From Arenivirga flava (GTDB lineage Bacteria; Actinomycetota; Actinomycetes; Actinomycetales; Microbacteriaceae), in contig NZ_BSUL01000001.1 of NCBI RefSeq assembly GCF_030161575.1, positions 558,001-622,000 of the forward strand: a stretch of DNA of 64,000 bases. Reading direction: 5' to 3'. Position numbers and translations under genes: made by a program. This document shows positions 23,738-32,909 of the stretch, in pieces. The stretch's first letter is position 1, and every line of letters begins with the position of its first letter. The notes under the pieces were generated by a model that did not search any database, was not told the origin of the DNA, and saw nothing but the letters and a program-made list of their open reading frames with translations.

Positions 23738-23807
23738 GGGCCCGTCCGTGAACGTACGAAGGCCCCGTCCGTGAACGTACGGCGGCCCCCGTCCGCGAAC
23801 GTACGGC
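23738..23807. repeat. Threefold 23-24 nt tandem repeat
   Basis: Copies at 23738-23760, 23761-23783 and 23784-23807 share the core GTCCGYGAACGTACG flanked by G/C runs. Copies 1 and 2 differ at a few bases, and copy 3 has one extra C. There are no spacers, so this is not a CRISPR array. Confidence 0.8.
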
Positions 23808-23838
23808 GGGCCCGGGGGATGAACATCCCGGGCCCGCC
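23805..23838 (-). terminator. qcrB terminator
   Basis: A 12-bp perfect stem (23805-23816 with 23827-23838) and a 10-nt loop lie 23 nt beyond the qcrB stop on the minus strand. Confidence 0.85.
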
Positions 23839-23861
23839 GTGTCTCGATCAGGAGCGGCCGA

Positions 23862-25472
23862 TCAGTGGTGGCCGTGCTCCTTGGCGTGCTCGATCTCGCC
23901 CTTGGTGGGCGGGACGATCCGGTCCTCGAAGAACCAGCGCGAGAGCGCGGCCCGCGCCCGCTGGGTCGCGGTGATGCGACCCTTGGCGTTCGGACGGATC
24001 ATGAGCGGCGCGTAGTCGGTGTAGCTGACCAGACGCCAGCGCTCGTACTCGTCGAGCTGCTCGTGCACCTCGATGTAGGCGCCGCCGGGCATGCGCACGA
24101 TGCGTCCGGACTCGAAGCCGTGCAGGGCGATCTCGCGGTCCTTCTTCTGCAGGCCGAGGCAGATGCGCTTCGTGACGATGTAGGCGATGACCGGACCCAC
24201 GAAGAGCAGCGCCTGCAGGGTGTGGATCACGCCCTCCATGGTGAGCATGAAGTGGGTCGCCATGATGTCGGAGCTCGCCGCGGCCCACATGACCGCGTAG
24301 AACGTGACACCGGCGGCGCCGATCGCAGTGCGGGTCGGTGCGTTGCGCGGGCGGTCCGCGATGTGGTGCTCGCGCTTGTCGCCGGTGATCCACGCCTCGA
24401 GGAAGGGGTAGATGGCGACGACCACGAGCAGGCCCACCAGGGCGATCATCGGCACGAGGATGCCGAAGGGCAGCGTGTAGCCGAAGACGTGCACGTCCCA
24501 GTTCGGCGGTGCAAGACGCAGCGCGCCGTCCGCGAAACCGATGTACCAGTCGGGCTGGGTTCCGGCGGAGACGGGGGAGGGGTCGTAGGGGCCGTAGTTC
24601 CAGATCGGGTTGATCGTGAAGAACGTGGCGATCAGCATGATCACGCCGAAGACGAGGAAGAAGAAGCCGCCGGCCTTCGCCGCGAAGTGCGGGAGGATCG
24701 GCACGCCGACGACGTTCTCGTTCGTGCGGCCGGGGCCGGCGAACTGCGTGTGCTTGTTCACGATGAGGAGCACCATGTGCAGCGCCAGCGTGACGATGAG
24801 GATCGCCGGCAGCAGCATGATGTGCAGCACGTAGAGGCGCGGGATGACCTCGACGCCGGGGAACTCCCCGCCGAAGAGGAAGTACGAGATCCAGACGCCG
24901 ACCACGGGCAGGCCCTTGAGCATGCCGTCGATGATGCGCAGACCGTTGCCGGAGAGCAGATCGTCGGGCAGCGAGTAGCCGGTGAAGCCCTCGGCCATGG
25001 CGAGCACGAAGAGCACGAAGCCGATGACCCAGTTGATCTCACGCGGCTTGCGGAACGCGCCGGTGAAGAACACGCGCAGCATGTGCAGGCCGATCGAGGC
25101 GACGAAGAGCAGCGCAGCCCAGTGGTGCACCTGACGCATCAGCAGACCGCCGCGGACCTCGAAGGAGAGGTCGAGCGAGGAGTGGTACGCGACCGACATG
25201 TGGATGCCGGAGAGCGGCATGTACTCGCCGTCGTAGTACACCTCGGTCATCGACGGGTCGAAGAAGAAGGTGAGGAAGGTACCCGAGAGCAGGATGACGA
25301 CGAAGCTGTAGAGCGCGACCTCGCCGAGCATGAAGGACCAGTGGTCCGGGAAGATCTTGCGGCCGAGCTCCTTGACGGCGCCGGAGATGCTCGTGCGCTC
25401 GTCGAGGTAGTTCGCGGCCGCGGCCGTGAAACGGCTGCCGCGCGTCTGCGGGGTGACGGTGGAGGTGCTCAA
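23862..25472 (-). CDS. qcrB: Ubiquinol/menaquinol-cytochrome c reductase cytochrome b subunit
   Basis: QcrB is the dihaem cytochrome b of the actinobacterial bc complex, 536 residues. Haem histidines lie in helices around VAYHSSLDLSFEVRG...QVHHWAALLF and LYVLHIMLLPAIL...LALHMVLLI; a GPYDPSPVSAGTQPDWYIGF quinol-site region follows. The actinobacterial C-terminal extension (about residues 425-536) is cytoplasmic and basic. It starts with TTG, overlapping the qcrA stop as TTGA. The complex forms a supercomplex with the aa3 oxidase encoded upstream. Confidence 0.95.
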   Translation of the reverse strand: MSTSTVTPQTRGSRFTAAAANYLDERTSISGAVKELGRKIFPDHWSFMLGEVALYSFVVILLSGTFLTFFFDPSMTEVYYDGEYMPLSGIHMSVAYHSSLDLSFEVRGGLLMRQVHHWAALLFVASIGLHMLRVFFTGAFRKPREINWVIGFVLFVLAMAEGFTGYSLPDDLLSGNGLRIIDGMLKGLPVVGVWISYFLFGGEFPGVEVIPRLYVLHIMLLPAILIVTLALHMVLLIVNKHTQFAGPGRTNENVVGVPILPHFAAKAGGFFFLVFGVIMLIATFFTINPIWNYGPYDPSPVSAGTQPDWYIGFADGALRLAPPNWDVHVFGYTLPFGILVPMIALVGLLVVVAIYPFLEAWITGDKREHHIADRPRNAPTRTAIGAAGVTFYAVMWAAASSDIMATHFMLTMEGVIHTLQALLFVGPVIAYIVTKRICLGLQKKDREIALHGFESGRIVRMPGGAYIEVHEQLDEYERWRLVSYTDYAPLMIRPNAKGRITATQRARAALSRWFFEDRIVPPTKGEIEHAKEHGHH

Positions 25473-26536
25473 CGCTCGCGCTCCCAGAAGCTCGGGCCGA
25501 CGGGTTCGGTGAAGTCGCTCTTGGCGACCAGGTAGCCCTCGGCGTCCACCTCGATGGGCAGCTGCGGCAGGGGGCGGGCGGCCGGTCCGAAGATCACCGC
25601 CGCGTGGTTGGCGACGTCGAACTGGGACTGGTGGCAGGGGCAGAGCAGGTGGTGCGTGTGCTGCTCGTAGAGCGCGACGGGGCAGCCGACGTGGGTGCAG
25701 ATCTTGGAGTACGCGACGATACCGTCGTACGACCAGTCCTTGCGGTCCTCGCGCTCGTTGAGCTCAGCGGGGTTGAGACGCATGAGCAGCACGACGGCCT
25801 TGGCCTTCGCGTCGAGCACGTGGTCGGCTTCCTCGAGGTTCTCGGGGATCACATGGAAGGCCGAGCCGATGGTGACGTCCGCGGCGCGGATGGGCGTGCC
25901 GTCGGGGTCGCGCACGAGACGGATGCCCGCATCCCACATCGTGTGGCGCAGCAGCTCGTGCGGTTCCGCGGCCGGCGCGAGGTCGCGGAAGAGGAAGATC
26001 GCCGGAAGCGGCCAGGCTGCGATGGCGCCGAAGAGGGTGTTGCGGATGAGCTTGCGACGGCCGAAGCCGGACTCCTTGTTGGCGTCGTCGAAGATCTTCA
26101 CGACCTTCGCGCGGACCTCGTCGGTGCCGCGCGTGCCGTGGCGCTGCTCGACGAACTCCTCGCCGCTCATGAGGTTCTTGCCCCACAGGACGACGCCCGT
26201 GCCGATCGCGAGCAGCGCGAAGGCCAGACCGATGCCGATCGCCATGTTGTTGTTGCGGATCGTGCCGAAGCCCTCGACGCTGACGTCGATCGGCCAGACG
26301 AAGTAGGCGACGATCGCGAAGATGCTCGCGAGGATCGAGAACAGGAAGAGGGCGACCACGCGACGCGACATCTGCCGGTCCTTGCGCGGGTCGAGATCGG
26401 TGACCCGCTCGCGGTGCGGCGGCAGACCGGGGTTCTCCACGGCGTCGGAGTTCGCGACCGCGGTGCCGATCGAGACCTCGCGCGGCGTGTGCGCCTCGAC
26501 GGCCGAGCCCGTGGCTTCGTCGTCGTGCTGTGACAT
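25469..26536 (-). CDS. qcrA: Rieske iron-sulfur subunit of the bc complex
   Basis: QcrA has 355 residues. The N-terminal about 65 residues are acidic and cytoplasmic. Three hydrophobic helices (about 70-90, 100-125, 165-190) follow, the actinobacterial arrangement. The C-terminal Rieske domain binds the 2Fe-2S cluster through CTHVGC and CPCHQSQFD. ATG 26536 has GAAAGGGAAGAG upstream. It lies 35 nt after qcrC and overlaps qcrB by 4 nt. Confidence 0.95.
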   Translation of the reverse strand: MSQHDDEATGSAVEAHTPREVSIGTAVANSDAVENPGLPPHRERVTDLDPRKDRQMSRRVVALFLFSILASIFAIVAYFVWPIDVSVEGFGTIRNNNMAIGIGLAFALLAIGTGVVLWGKNLMSGEEFVEQRHGTRGTDEVRAKVVKIFDDANKESGFGRRKLIRNTLFGAIAAWPLPAIFLFRDLAPAAEPHELLRHTMWDAGIRLVRDPDGTPIRAADVTIGSAFHVIPENLEEADHVLDAKAKAVVLLMRLNPAELNEREDRKDWSYDGIVAYSKICTHVGCPVALYEQHTHHLLCPCHQSQFDVANHAAVIFGPAARPLPQLPIEVDAEGYLVAKSDFTEPVGPSFWERER

Positions 26537-26571
26537 GCTCTTCCCTTTCTCGGAAGCTTGGTGCCGGTGCC

Positions 26572-27377
26572 TCAGTTCGCCTTCGCGGTCAACCAGACCG
26601 TGATGGCGATGACGGCTCCGAGTCCGAAGATCCAGATGAACAGACCCTCGGCGACGGGGCCGAGGCTGCCCAGCTCGAAGCCGCCGGGGCTCGAGTTGTC
26701 GTCGACGTAGGTCAGATAGCTGATGATGTCGGCCTTGTCGGCGGGCGAGAGGTTCATGTCGTTGAAGACCGGCATGTTCTGCGGTCCGGTGACCATGGCC
26801 TCGTAGATGTGCTCGGGCGCGACGCCGCCGAGCGGCGGGGCGAACTTGCCCTCGGTGAGCGCGCCACCCGCGCCGGCCACGTTGTGGCACATCGCGCAGT
26901 TGATGCGGAACAGCTCGGCGCCGTTCGCCGCGTCCGTGTCGCCCTGGAGGTACTCCTCGTCGGGGATGGCCGGGCCGGGCGAGATGGAGGCAACGTAGGC
27001 GGCGAGCGCCTTGACCTGCTCATCGGTGAACTGCACGGGCTTGCGCTCGGCCTGGGCGCCGTCGAAGGCCATGGGCATGCGGCCCGTGCCCACCTGGAAG
27101 TCGACGGAGGCGGCGCCGACGCCGTGCAGTGACGGGCCCGCCTCGGTGCCCTCGAGTGCTGCGCCGTGGCAGGTGGCGCAGTTCGCGGCGAAGAGCTTCT
27201 CGCCCTCGTCGAGGGTCGACTGCGACACGGCGGTCGTCTCGTCGGCGGTCGCGGTCGCACCGAAGGCGGCGTACGCGCCGCCGGTGCTCAGCAGGCCGAT
27301 CACGATGAGAGCGGCGGCGGCAAGCGGGTGCCGACGGCCGGTCTTCTTCGCGGTGCGGGCTCGGGGGTCTTCGCCAT
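26572..27377 (-). CDS. qcrC: Dihaem cytochrome c subunit of the bc complex (one-base frameshift near the N-terminus)
   Basis: QcrC carries two c-type haems, CATCH in the first domain and CAMCH in the second, and ends in a transmembrane anchor (IWIFGLGAVIAITVWL). The conserved frame opens into LIVIGLLSTGGAYAAFG, a signal-anchor helix without a good start codon. The natural start, ATG 27377 (MAKTP), is in another frame. One extra base in the C5 run of the coding strand (27363-27367) joins them into a protein of 268 residues, MAKTPRARTAKKTGRRHPL and onwards. Because QcrC is required for respiration, a sequencing error is the likely cause. Confidence 0.9.
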
Positions 27378-27400
27378 GGCTTCGGTGATCCTCTGGGTGC

Positions 27401-28024
27401 TTACTTCAGGAAGTAGATGACGATGAACAGGCCGATCCAGACCACGTCGACGAAGTGCCAGTAGTAGGACACGACGATGGCGCTGGTGGCTTCCTTGTGA
27501 CCGAAGCGCTTCGCCGAGTAGGCGCGGCCGATCACGAGCAGCATCGCGATGAGACCGCCGAGCACGTGGAGGCCGTGGAAGCCGGTCGTGATGTAGAAGG
27601 CCGAGCCGTAGGCGTTCGAGCTCAGCGTGACGTGCTCGCTCACGAGCACCGCGTACTCGTAGGTCTGGCCGGCGACGAAGAAGGCTCCGAGCGCGAAGCT
27701 CAGGAAGAACCACTCGACCATGCCCCACTGGGTGGGCTTCCAGCCCGTCGCGTGCGGCTGGAGCCGCTCGGCGGCGAACACGCCGAACTGCATCGTGACC
27801 GACGAGAGCACGAGCACGACCGTGATCGTGAAGGCCCAGGGCACGTTGAGCAGTCCGGCCTCGCCGGCCCAGAGCTCGGGGGACATCGAGCGCAGCGTGA
27901 AGTAGATCGCGAAGAGGCCAGCGAAGAACATGACTTCGCTGCCGAGCCACACGATCGTGCCGACGGCCACGGTATTGGGTCGGTTCACGACGGCGGCCGA
28001 CCGCTCCAGAGAGGTGCTTGTCAC
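27401..28024 (-). CDS. ctaE: Cytochrome c oxidase subunit III
   Basis: CtaE is a core oxidase subunit of 207 residues with five transmembrane helices, including [17 protein letters not shown] and the [14 protein letters not shown] motif. I chose GTG 28024 because CATAAT (28032-28037) lies exactly 7 nt upstream, the leaderless geometry of this window; ATG 28033 would overlap the -10. It leads a ctaE-qcrC-qcrA-qcrB unit, the conserved actinobacterial order. Confidence 0.94.
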   Translation of the reverse strand: MTSTSLERSAAVVNRPNTVAVGTIVWLGSEVMFFAGLFAIYFTLRSMSPELWAGEAGLLNVPWAFTITVVLVLSSVTMQFGVFAAERLQPHATGWKPTQWGMVEWFFLSFALGAFFVAGQTYEYAVLVSEHVTLSSNAYGSAFYITTGFHGLHVLGGLIAMLLVIGRAYSAKRFGHKEATSAIVVSYYWHFVDVVWIGLFIVIYFLK

Positions 28025-28031
28025 GGGGTCC

Positions 28032-28037
28032 ATTATG
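28032..28037 (-). promoter_or_regulatory. ctaE leaderless promoter, -10
   Basis: CATAAT on the minus strand, 7 nt before GTG 28024. No -35 consensus lies at 17 nt upstream (TAAACG is there instead), consistent with a need for an activator. Confidence 0.55.
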
Positions 28038-28061
28038 CGGGATTTCGCTCTCGGCGTTTAC

Positions 28062-28075
28062 TAAGGCTGCCCTTG
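28062..28075. promoter_or_regulatory. Palindromic box upstream of ctaE
   Basis: TAAGGCTGCCCTTG, identical to the ctaC box over 13 of 14 bases. The spacing from the box to the ctaE -10 is 24 nt, the same as at ctaC. This is a candidate common operator of the two respiratory units. Confidence 0.55.
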
Positions 28076-28216
28076 CTTCGACGTGATGTCGAACATCTCA
28101 CGAGGGTGCCGGGGGTCCCATCGCCGCAACGGCGGGGGAGGCGCGCTCGGGAAGTCGTCGGAACGGATTCGCGTGAGCGGCGCGTCGCGGCGCCGGAGAG
28201 GCCTCCGGGGCGTCGC

Positions 28217-28228
28217 TAGGGTGATCGC
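28217..28228 (+). promoter_or_regulatory. trpD leaderless promoter
   Basis: TAGGGT (28217-28222) lies 6 nt before ATG 28229, and there is no ribosome-binding site. Confidence 0.55.
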
Positions 28229-29272
28229 ATGAGCACCGAGCACAGCTGGTCCGGCATCCTGGGCGCCCTCCTCGAAGGGCGCGACCTGAGCATCGCCGAG
28301 GCCACCTGGTGCATGGAGCAGGTCATGCTCGGCGCGGCCAGCCCGTCGCAGCTCGCCGGGTTCCTGGTCGCGCTGCGTGCGAAGGGGGAGACGGTCGACG
28401 AGATCGTCGGGTTCCGGGACGCGATCCTCGCGCACGCCGTGCCGCTGCCCCTGCCGAGCATGGCGGTCGACATCGTCGGCACGGGCGGCGACCAGGTCGG
28501 CACGGTCAACGTGTCGACGATGGCCGCAGTGGTCATCGCCGCGGCCGGGGTGCCCGTCGTGAAGCACGGCAACCGCGCTGCGAGCAGCCGATCCGGCAGT
28601 TCGGACGTGCTCGCCGCGCTCGGCGTCGACCTCGACCTCGAGCCGGAGCAGGTGGCGGCGAACCTCGAGAGGGTCGGCATCACCTTCGCCTTCGCGGCCA
28701 AGTTCCACCCCGGATTCCGCCACGCGGCCGTGACCCGTGGGGAGCTCGGCATCCCGACCGTCTTCAACTTCCTCGGCCCGCTGGTCAACCCGGTGCGCCC
28801 GGAGGCGAGCGCGGTCGGCGTCTCCTCGCTGGAGAAGGTGCCGCTCGTGGTCGGCGTGTTCCGCACGCGCGGTGCCACGGCGCTCGTCTTCCGCGGCGAC
28901 GACGGGCTCGACGAGCTGACGACCACCGGGCACAGCCACATCTGGGAGGTCAGCCGCGGCTCCGTCACCGAGCACGACCTGGACCCTCGCGACCTCGGCA
29001 TCGCCCTGGCGGCCATCGAGGACCTGCTCGGCGGGGACGCGCAGGAGAACGCGCGCATCGCCCGCGAGACGCTCGCCGGCGCATCCGGTCCCGTGCGCGA
29101 CATCGTGCTGCTGAACGCCGCGGCCGGCCTCGTCGCCTTCCGGCTCGCCGAGGATCCGGCGCAGGCCGACCGGCCGCTGCTCGATCGGCTGCGCGAGCAG
29201 CTCGCGGTCGCCGCGGCGACGATCGACTCCGGCGCCGCGATCGCGAAGCTCGACCAGTGGATCGGCGGCTGA
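28229..29272 (+). CDS. trpD: Anthranilate phosphoribosyltransferase
   Basis: TrpD transfers phosphoribose from PRPP to anthranilate in tryptophan synthesis. It has 347 residues. The PRPP-binding GTGGDQVGTVNVST and KHGNRAASSRSGSSDVLAALG motifs are clear, followed by FAAKFHPGFRH and the FNFLGPLVNP segment. It stands alone, away from other trp genes, as in many actinobacteria. It is divergent from ctaE and ends 6 nt from the convergent dnaE2. Confidence 0.95.
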   Translation: MSTEHSWSGILGALLEGRDLSIAEATWCMEQVMLGAASPSQLAGFLVALRAKGETVDEIVGFRDAILAHAVPLPLPSMAVDIVGTGGDQVGTVNVSTMAAVVIAAAGVPVVKHGNRAASSRSGSSDVLAALGVDLDLEPEQVAANLERVGITFAFAAKFHPGFRHAAVTRGELGIPTVFNFLGPLVNPVRPEASAVGVSSLEKVPLVVGVFRTRGATALVFRGDDGLDELTTTGHSHIWEVSRGSVTEHDLDPRDLGIALAAIEDLLGGDAQENARIARETLAGASGPVRDIVLLNAAAGLVAFRLAEDPAQADRPLLDRLREQLAVAAATIDSGAAIAKLDQWIGG

Positions 29273-29278
29273 CGCCCG

Positions 29279-32200
29279 CTACTGGAAGTCGCGGGACCGG
29301 GTGCGGACGCCCACGTCGAGAGTCTCGAAGCGGTCGGCCACCAGGTTGATCACGCCCTCCGGACTGCGCTCGAGGATGCCGCGCACGATGAGCGCAGGAC
29401 TGCCGCGAGCGATCGTGCGGTACCGGCCCCAGACGCCCACGCTGCAGATGACGTTGAGCATGCCCGTCTCGTCCTCGATGTTCATGAAGGTCATGCCGCC
29501 CGCGGTCGCCGGGCGCTGGCGGTGCGTGACCACGCCGCCGACCTCGATCCGGCGGCCGGACTCGGCTGTGGCGAGCGCTGCGACGTCCAGGGCCCCGCGA
29601 CGGCGCAGACGCGTGCGCAGATGCTGCACGGGATGCCCGTCGGGCGTGATCCCGGTCGCCCAGAGATCGAACGCCGTCTGCTCCGCGCCGCTCGGCGCGG
29701 GCAGCAGCGGCAGCTGCACGGACACCGCGGTGTGCGGCAGCTGCTCCGGCCGTTCGCGCGCGGCACGACCCGCCTCCCAGATCCCCTCGCGCGCCCCGAC
29801 GCCGAGGCTCTCGAGCGCGCCCGCGCCGGCGAGGCCCTCGATCTGCGCGCTCGTGAGCCGCGCGCGGCGCGCCAGGTCGTGCAGGTCCCGGAAGGGGCCG
29901 TCCTGCTCGCGGGCGTCCACGATCCGCTGGGCGGATTGCTCGCTCATGCCGGAGACGTCCGCGAGGCCGAGGCGCACCGCATGGCGTCCGTCGCGGCGGT
30001 GGGACGGGAGCGCGGCGGTGCTCGCACGGTCGAAGCGCTCGGGCACGGGCGGCTGGGCGCGCTCGGCGCATCCGCTCAGCCCGGTCGGTCCGTCGCCCTC
30101 CTCGATGCGCTCGAGGCCCGGCTGGGCGGCGGAGCGCTGCACGTCGGGCCGCAGGGTGCGCACCCCGTGGCGGCGTGCATCCGCCGTCAGCGTCTGGCTC
30201 GAGTAGAAGCCCATCGGCTGCGAGCGCAGCAGGGCGGCGAGGAAGGCGGCCGGGTAGTGCAGCTTGAGCCAGCTGCTCGCGTAGACGAGCAGGCCGAAGC
30301 TCAGGCTGTGGCTCTCGGCGAAGCCGAAGTCGGCGAACGCCTGGATCTTGTCGTAGATCGCGTTCGAGGTCTCCTCGTCGAGGCCGTTCTCGGCCATGCC
30401 CGCGTAGAGCTTGCTCTTGAGGGTGTCGATGCGCTCGCGGCCCCGCTTCGAGCCCATCGCGCGGCGCAGCTGGTCGGCGTCCTCGGCGGAGCAGTTGCCG
30501 ATGGCGACGGCCATCTGCATGAGCTGCTCCTGGAAGATCGGCACCCCGCAGGTCTTCTCGAGCACGGGGATGAGCTTCGGATGCGTGTACTCGATCGTCT
30601 CCTGCCCCAGCTTGCGGCGGATGTAGGGGTGGATCGCGCCGCCCTGGATCGGCCCGGGCCGGATGAGGGCGATCTCGATGACGAGGTCGTAGAACCTGCG
30701 CGGCTGCAGGCGGGGGAGCGTGCCCATCTGGGCACGGCTCTCCACCTGGAAGACGCCGATCGAGTCGGCGGTCGCGAGCATGTCGTAGACCGCGGGCTCC
30801 TCCTTCGGCAGGGTGTCGAGGGTCCACCGCTCGTCGAGGTGCTCGGCGACGAGCTCGAAGCAGTGGTTGAGCGCCGAGAGCATGCCGAGGCCGAGCAGGT
30901 CGAACTTGACCAGGCCCATGTAGGCGCAGTCGTCCTTGTCCCACTGCAGCACGGTGCGGTCGGCCATCCGCGCCTTCTCGATCGGCACGACCTCGCCGAC
31001 GGGGCGGTCGGTGAGCACCATGCCGCCGGAGTGGATGCCGAGGTGACGCGGGGACTTCAGCAGCTCGTCCGCGAGCTCGAGCACCGGCAGCGGCACGCCG
31101 GTCTCGGCTGCGGGCAGCGGTCCGTAGGCCTCCACGTTCTTCGACCAGGCGTCCTGCTGGCCGGGGCTGAAGCCGAGCGCCTTCGCGATGTCGCGCACGG
31201 CGTTGCGCGGCCGGTAGGTGATGACGTTCGCGACCTGGGCGGCGTTGCGGCGGCCGTAGCGCTCGTAGACGTACTGGATCGCCTCCTCGCGACGGCTCGA
31301 GTCGAAGTCGACGTCGATGTCGGGCTCCTCGTCGCGCAGGCTCGAGAGGAAGCGCTCGAAGGGCAGCTGGAAGAGGAAGGCGTCGACCGCGGTGATGCTC
31401 AGCACGTAGCAGACGACGCTCGAGGCGGCCGAGCCGCGGCCCTGGCAGAGGATGCCGCGATCGCGCGCGAAGCGCACGATGTCCTCGACGATGAGGAAGT
31501 AGCCGGGGAAGTCCTTCGCCTCGATCACGTCGAGCTCGCTCGCGACCCGGGCCTCGATCGCCGCGTAGGTCTCGGCGTCGACGTGGGCGTACTTGGCGGG
31601 CAGCCGCTCGGCGACGAGCGCGCGCAGCCAGCTCATCGGCGTGTGGCCCTCCGGCACGTCGAGCTTCGGCAGGCCCGGCGAGGCCTTCTTGAGCGGGAAG
31701 GCCAGCCGCTCGGCGAGCTCGACAGTGCGCTCGACGGCGCCGGGGTAGCGGATGAAGCGGGCGGCCATCTCCTCGCCGGAGCGCAGGTGCGCCCCCGCCG
31801 TCGCCGGCAGCCAGCCGTCGAGATCGTCGAGGCTGCGCCGCGCCCGCACCGCCGCGAGGGCCTCGGCGAGCCGGTGCCCCTCGGGGCGCGCGAAGTGGGC
31901 GTTGCCGGCGGCGATGGTCGACAGCCCCCGCGCCGCGGCGAGGGCGGCGAGGGCGTCGTTGCGCGGGTCGTCCAGCGGGTCGCCGTGGGCGGTGAGCTCC
32001 ACGACCACGTGCTCGGTGCCGAAGAGGGCGACCAGCTCGTCGAGCGCGATGCCCGCGGCCTCGCGGCCGGCCGCATCCGCTGCTCCGAGCGCCCGCCGCA
32101 CCCGTCCCTTGCGGCAGCCGGTGAGCGCCACGACGCTGCCGCGCACGCGCTCGGCCAGCGCCTCGACGTCGTAGACGGGACGACCCTTCTCGGCGCCGTC

Positions 32201-32857
32201 GGCGAGCTGCGCGTCGGTGATCGCGCCGGCGAGCGCGTGGTAGCCCTCGGCGCCGCGGGCCAGCAGCAGCAGATGCTCGCCCTCGGGATCGGCGACGCCC
32301 TGCTGCGGGGCGGCGAGCCCGATCGAGAGCTCGGCGCCGTAGACGGTCGCGAGTCCGTGCGCCTCGGCCGCCTCGGCGAAGCGCGCGGCGCCGTAGAAGC
32401 CGTCGTGATCGGTGATCGCGAGCGCGGTGAGGCCCAGCCGCACGGCCTCCTCGACGAGCTGCTCGGGCGAGCTCGAGCCGTCGAGGAAGCTGTAGCTCGA
32501 GTGCGCGTGCAGCTCGGCGTAGGGCACGGTGCCGACGGGGCGCTCGACCTCGGGGGCGTCGTAGTGCGCGCGCTTGCGTGAGAAGGCGGGGCCGTCGCCG
32601 CCATCGCGGCCGGTGAAGCCCGAGGGGTGCTCCACCGCGATCTCGGTGGCGGCGTCGATGCCGCTGGGCCGCGGGCGCGCCGACGAGCGGATGCGGTCGG
32701 AGCGGTCGCTGCGTGTGCCGTGCGCGGAGGGGGTCGGCGGCGGCTGCCCGCCCGCGGCGCCCGTCGCGTCGTGCTCACCGGGCGCGGAGGGTCGGCGGGT
32801 GGCCGAGAGCCGGCGCTCGATCTCCGACCAGGGCTGCGGCGGGTTCCTGAAGGCCAT
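29279..32857 (-). CDS. dnaE2: Error-prone DNA polymerase DnaE2
   Basis: DnaE2 is the C-family translesion polymerase of the SOS mutasome, 1192 residues. A low-complexity N-terminus of about 110 residues precedes the PHP domain (YAELHAHSSYSFLDGSSSPEQLVEEA). Palm aspartates are in PDIDVDFDSSRREEAI, and the fingers have IRPGPIQGGAIHPY. The helix-hairpin-helix and OB regions follow, with the end at VRTRSRDFQ. A good GGAGG precedes ATG 32857. A LexA box sits 55 nt upstream. It acts with ImuA' and ImuB, encoded at 34880-37457. Confidence 0.95.
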   Translation of the reverse strand: MAFRNPPQPWSEIERRLSATRRPSAPGEHDATGAAGGQPPPTPSAHGTRSDRSDRIRSSARPRPSGIDAATEIAVEHPSGFTGRDGGDGPAFSRKRAHYDAPEVERPVGTVPYAELHAHSSYSFLDGSSSPEQLVEEAVRLGLTALAITDHDGFYGAARFAEAAEAHGLATVYGAELSIGLAAPQQGVADPEGEHLLLLARGAEGYHALAGAITDAQLADGAEKGRPVYDVEALAERVRGSVVALTGCRKGRVRRALGAADAAGREAAGIALDELVALFGTEHVVVELTAHGDPLDDPRNDALAALAAARGLSTIAAGNAHFARPEGHRLAEALAAVRARRSLDDLDGWLPATAGAHLRSGEEMAARFIRYPGAVERTVELAERLAFPLKKASPGLPKLDVPEGHTPMSWLRALVAERLPAKYAHVDAETYAAIEARVASELDVIEAKDFPGYFLIVEDIVRFARDRGILCQGRGSAASSVVCYVLSITAVDAFLFQLPFERFLSSLRDEEPDIDVDFDSSRREEAIQYVYERYGRRNAAQVANVITYRPRNAVRDIAKALGFSPGQQDAWSKNVEAYGPLPAAETGVPLPVLELADELLKSPRHLGIHSGGMVLTDRPVGEVVPIEKARMADRTVLQWDKDDCAYMGLVKFDLLGLGMLSALNHCFELVAEHLDERWTLDTLPKEEPAVYDMLATADSIGVFQVESRAQMGTLPRLQPRRFYDLVIEIALIRPGPIQGGAIHPYIRRKLGQETIEYTHPKLIPVLEKTCGVPIFQEQLMQMAVAIGNCSAEDADQLRRAMGSKRGRERIDTLKSKLYAGMAENGLDEETSNAIYDKIQAFADFGFAESHSLSFGLLVYASSWLKLHYPAAFLAALLRSQPMGFYSSQTLTADARRHGVRTLRPDVQRSAAQPGLERIEEGDGPTGLSGCAERAQPPVPERFDRASTAALPSHRRDGRHAVRLGLADVSGMSEQSAQRIVDAREQDGPFRDLHDLARRARLTSAQIEGLAGAGALESLGVGAREGIWEAGRAARERPEQLPHTAVSVQLPLLPAPSGAEQTAFDLWATGITPDGHPVQHLRTRLRRRGALDVAALATAESGRRIEVGGVVTHRQRPATAGGMTFMNIEDETGMLNVICSVGVWGRYRTIARGSPALIVRGILERSPEGVINLVADRFETLDVGVRTRSRDFQ

Positions 32858-32880
32858 GGAGTCTGCCTCCTCGATGCATC

Positions 32881-32904
32881 GCGGATGCGGCTGCCCGCAT
32901 CCGC
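32881..32904 (-). terminator. Hairpin between the grpB-like gene and dnaE2
   Basis: A perfect 10-bp stem, GCGGATGCGG/CCGCATCCGC, with a 4-nt loop. It begins 5 nt after the grpB-like stop and lies in the dnaE2 leader, so it could terminate the upstream gene or fold in the dnaE2 5' UTR. There is no T tract. Confidence 0.5.
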
Positions 32905-32909
32905 CTCCA

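Larger units (their letters stand above)
23473..23861. other. Gene-free interval with tandem repeats
   Basis: 389 nt between the convergent GNAT and qcrB genes. Open frames here lack family motifs and conserved start context, and I reject them. It holds a 7-bp hairpin near 23652-23669, a threefold 23-24 nt tandem repeat (23738-23807) and the qcrB terminator (23805-23838). Confidence 0.7.

Noticed and set aside
23738..23838. CRISPR-like array
   Set aside because: The repeats are directly adjacent without unique spacers, there are only three copies, and no cas genes are present. The Cas4-like domain at 41891-45403 belongs to a repair-type fusion.
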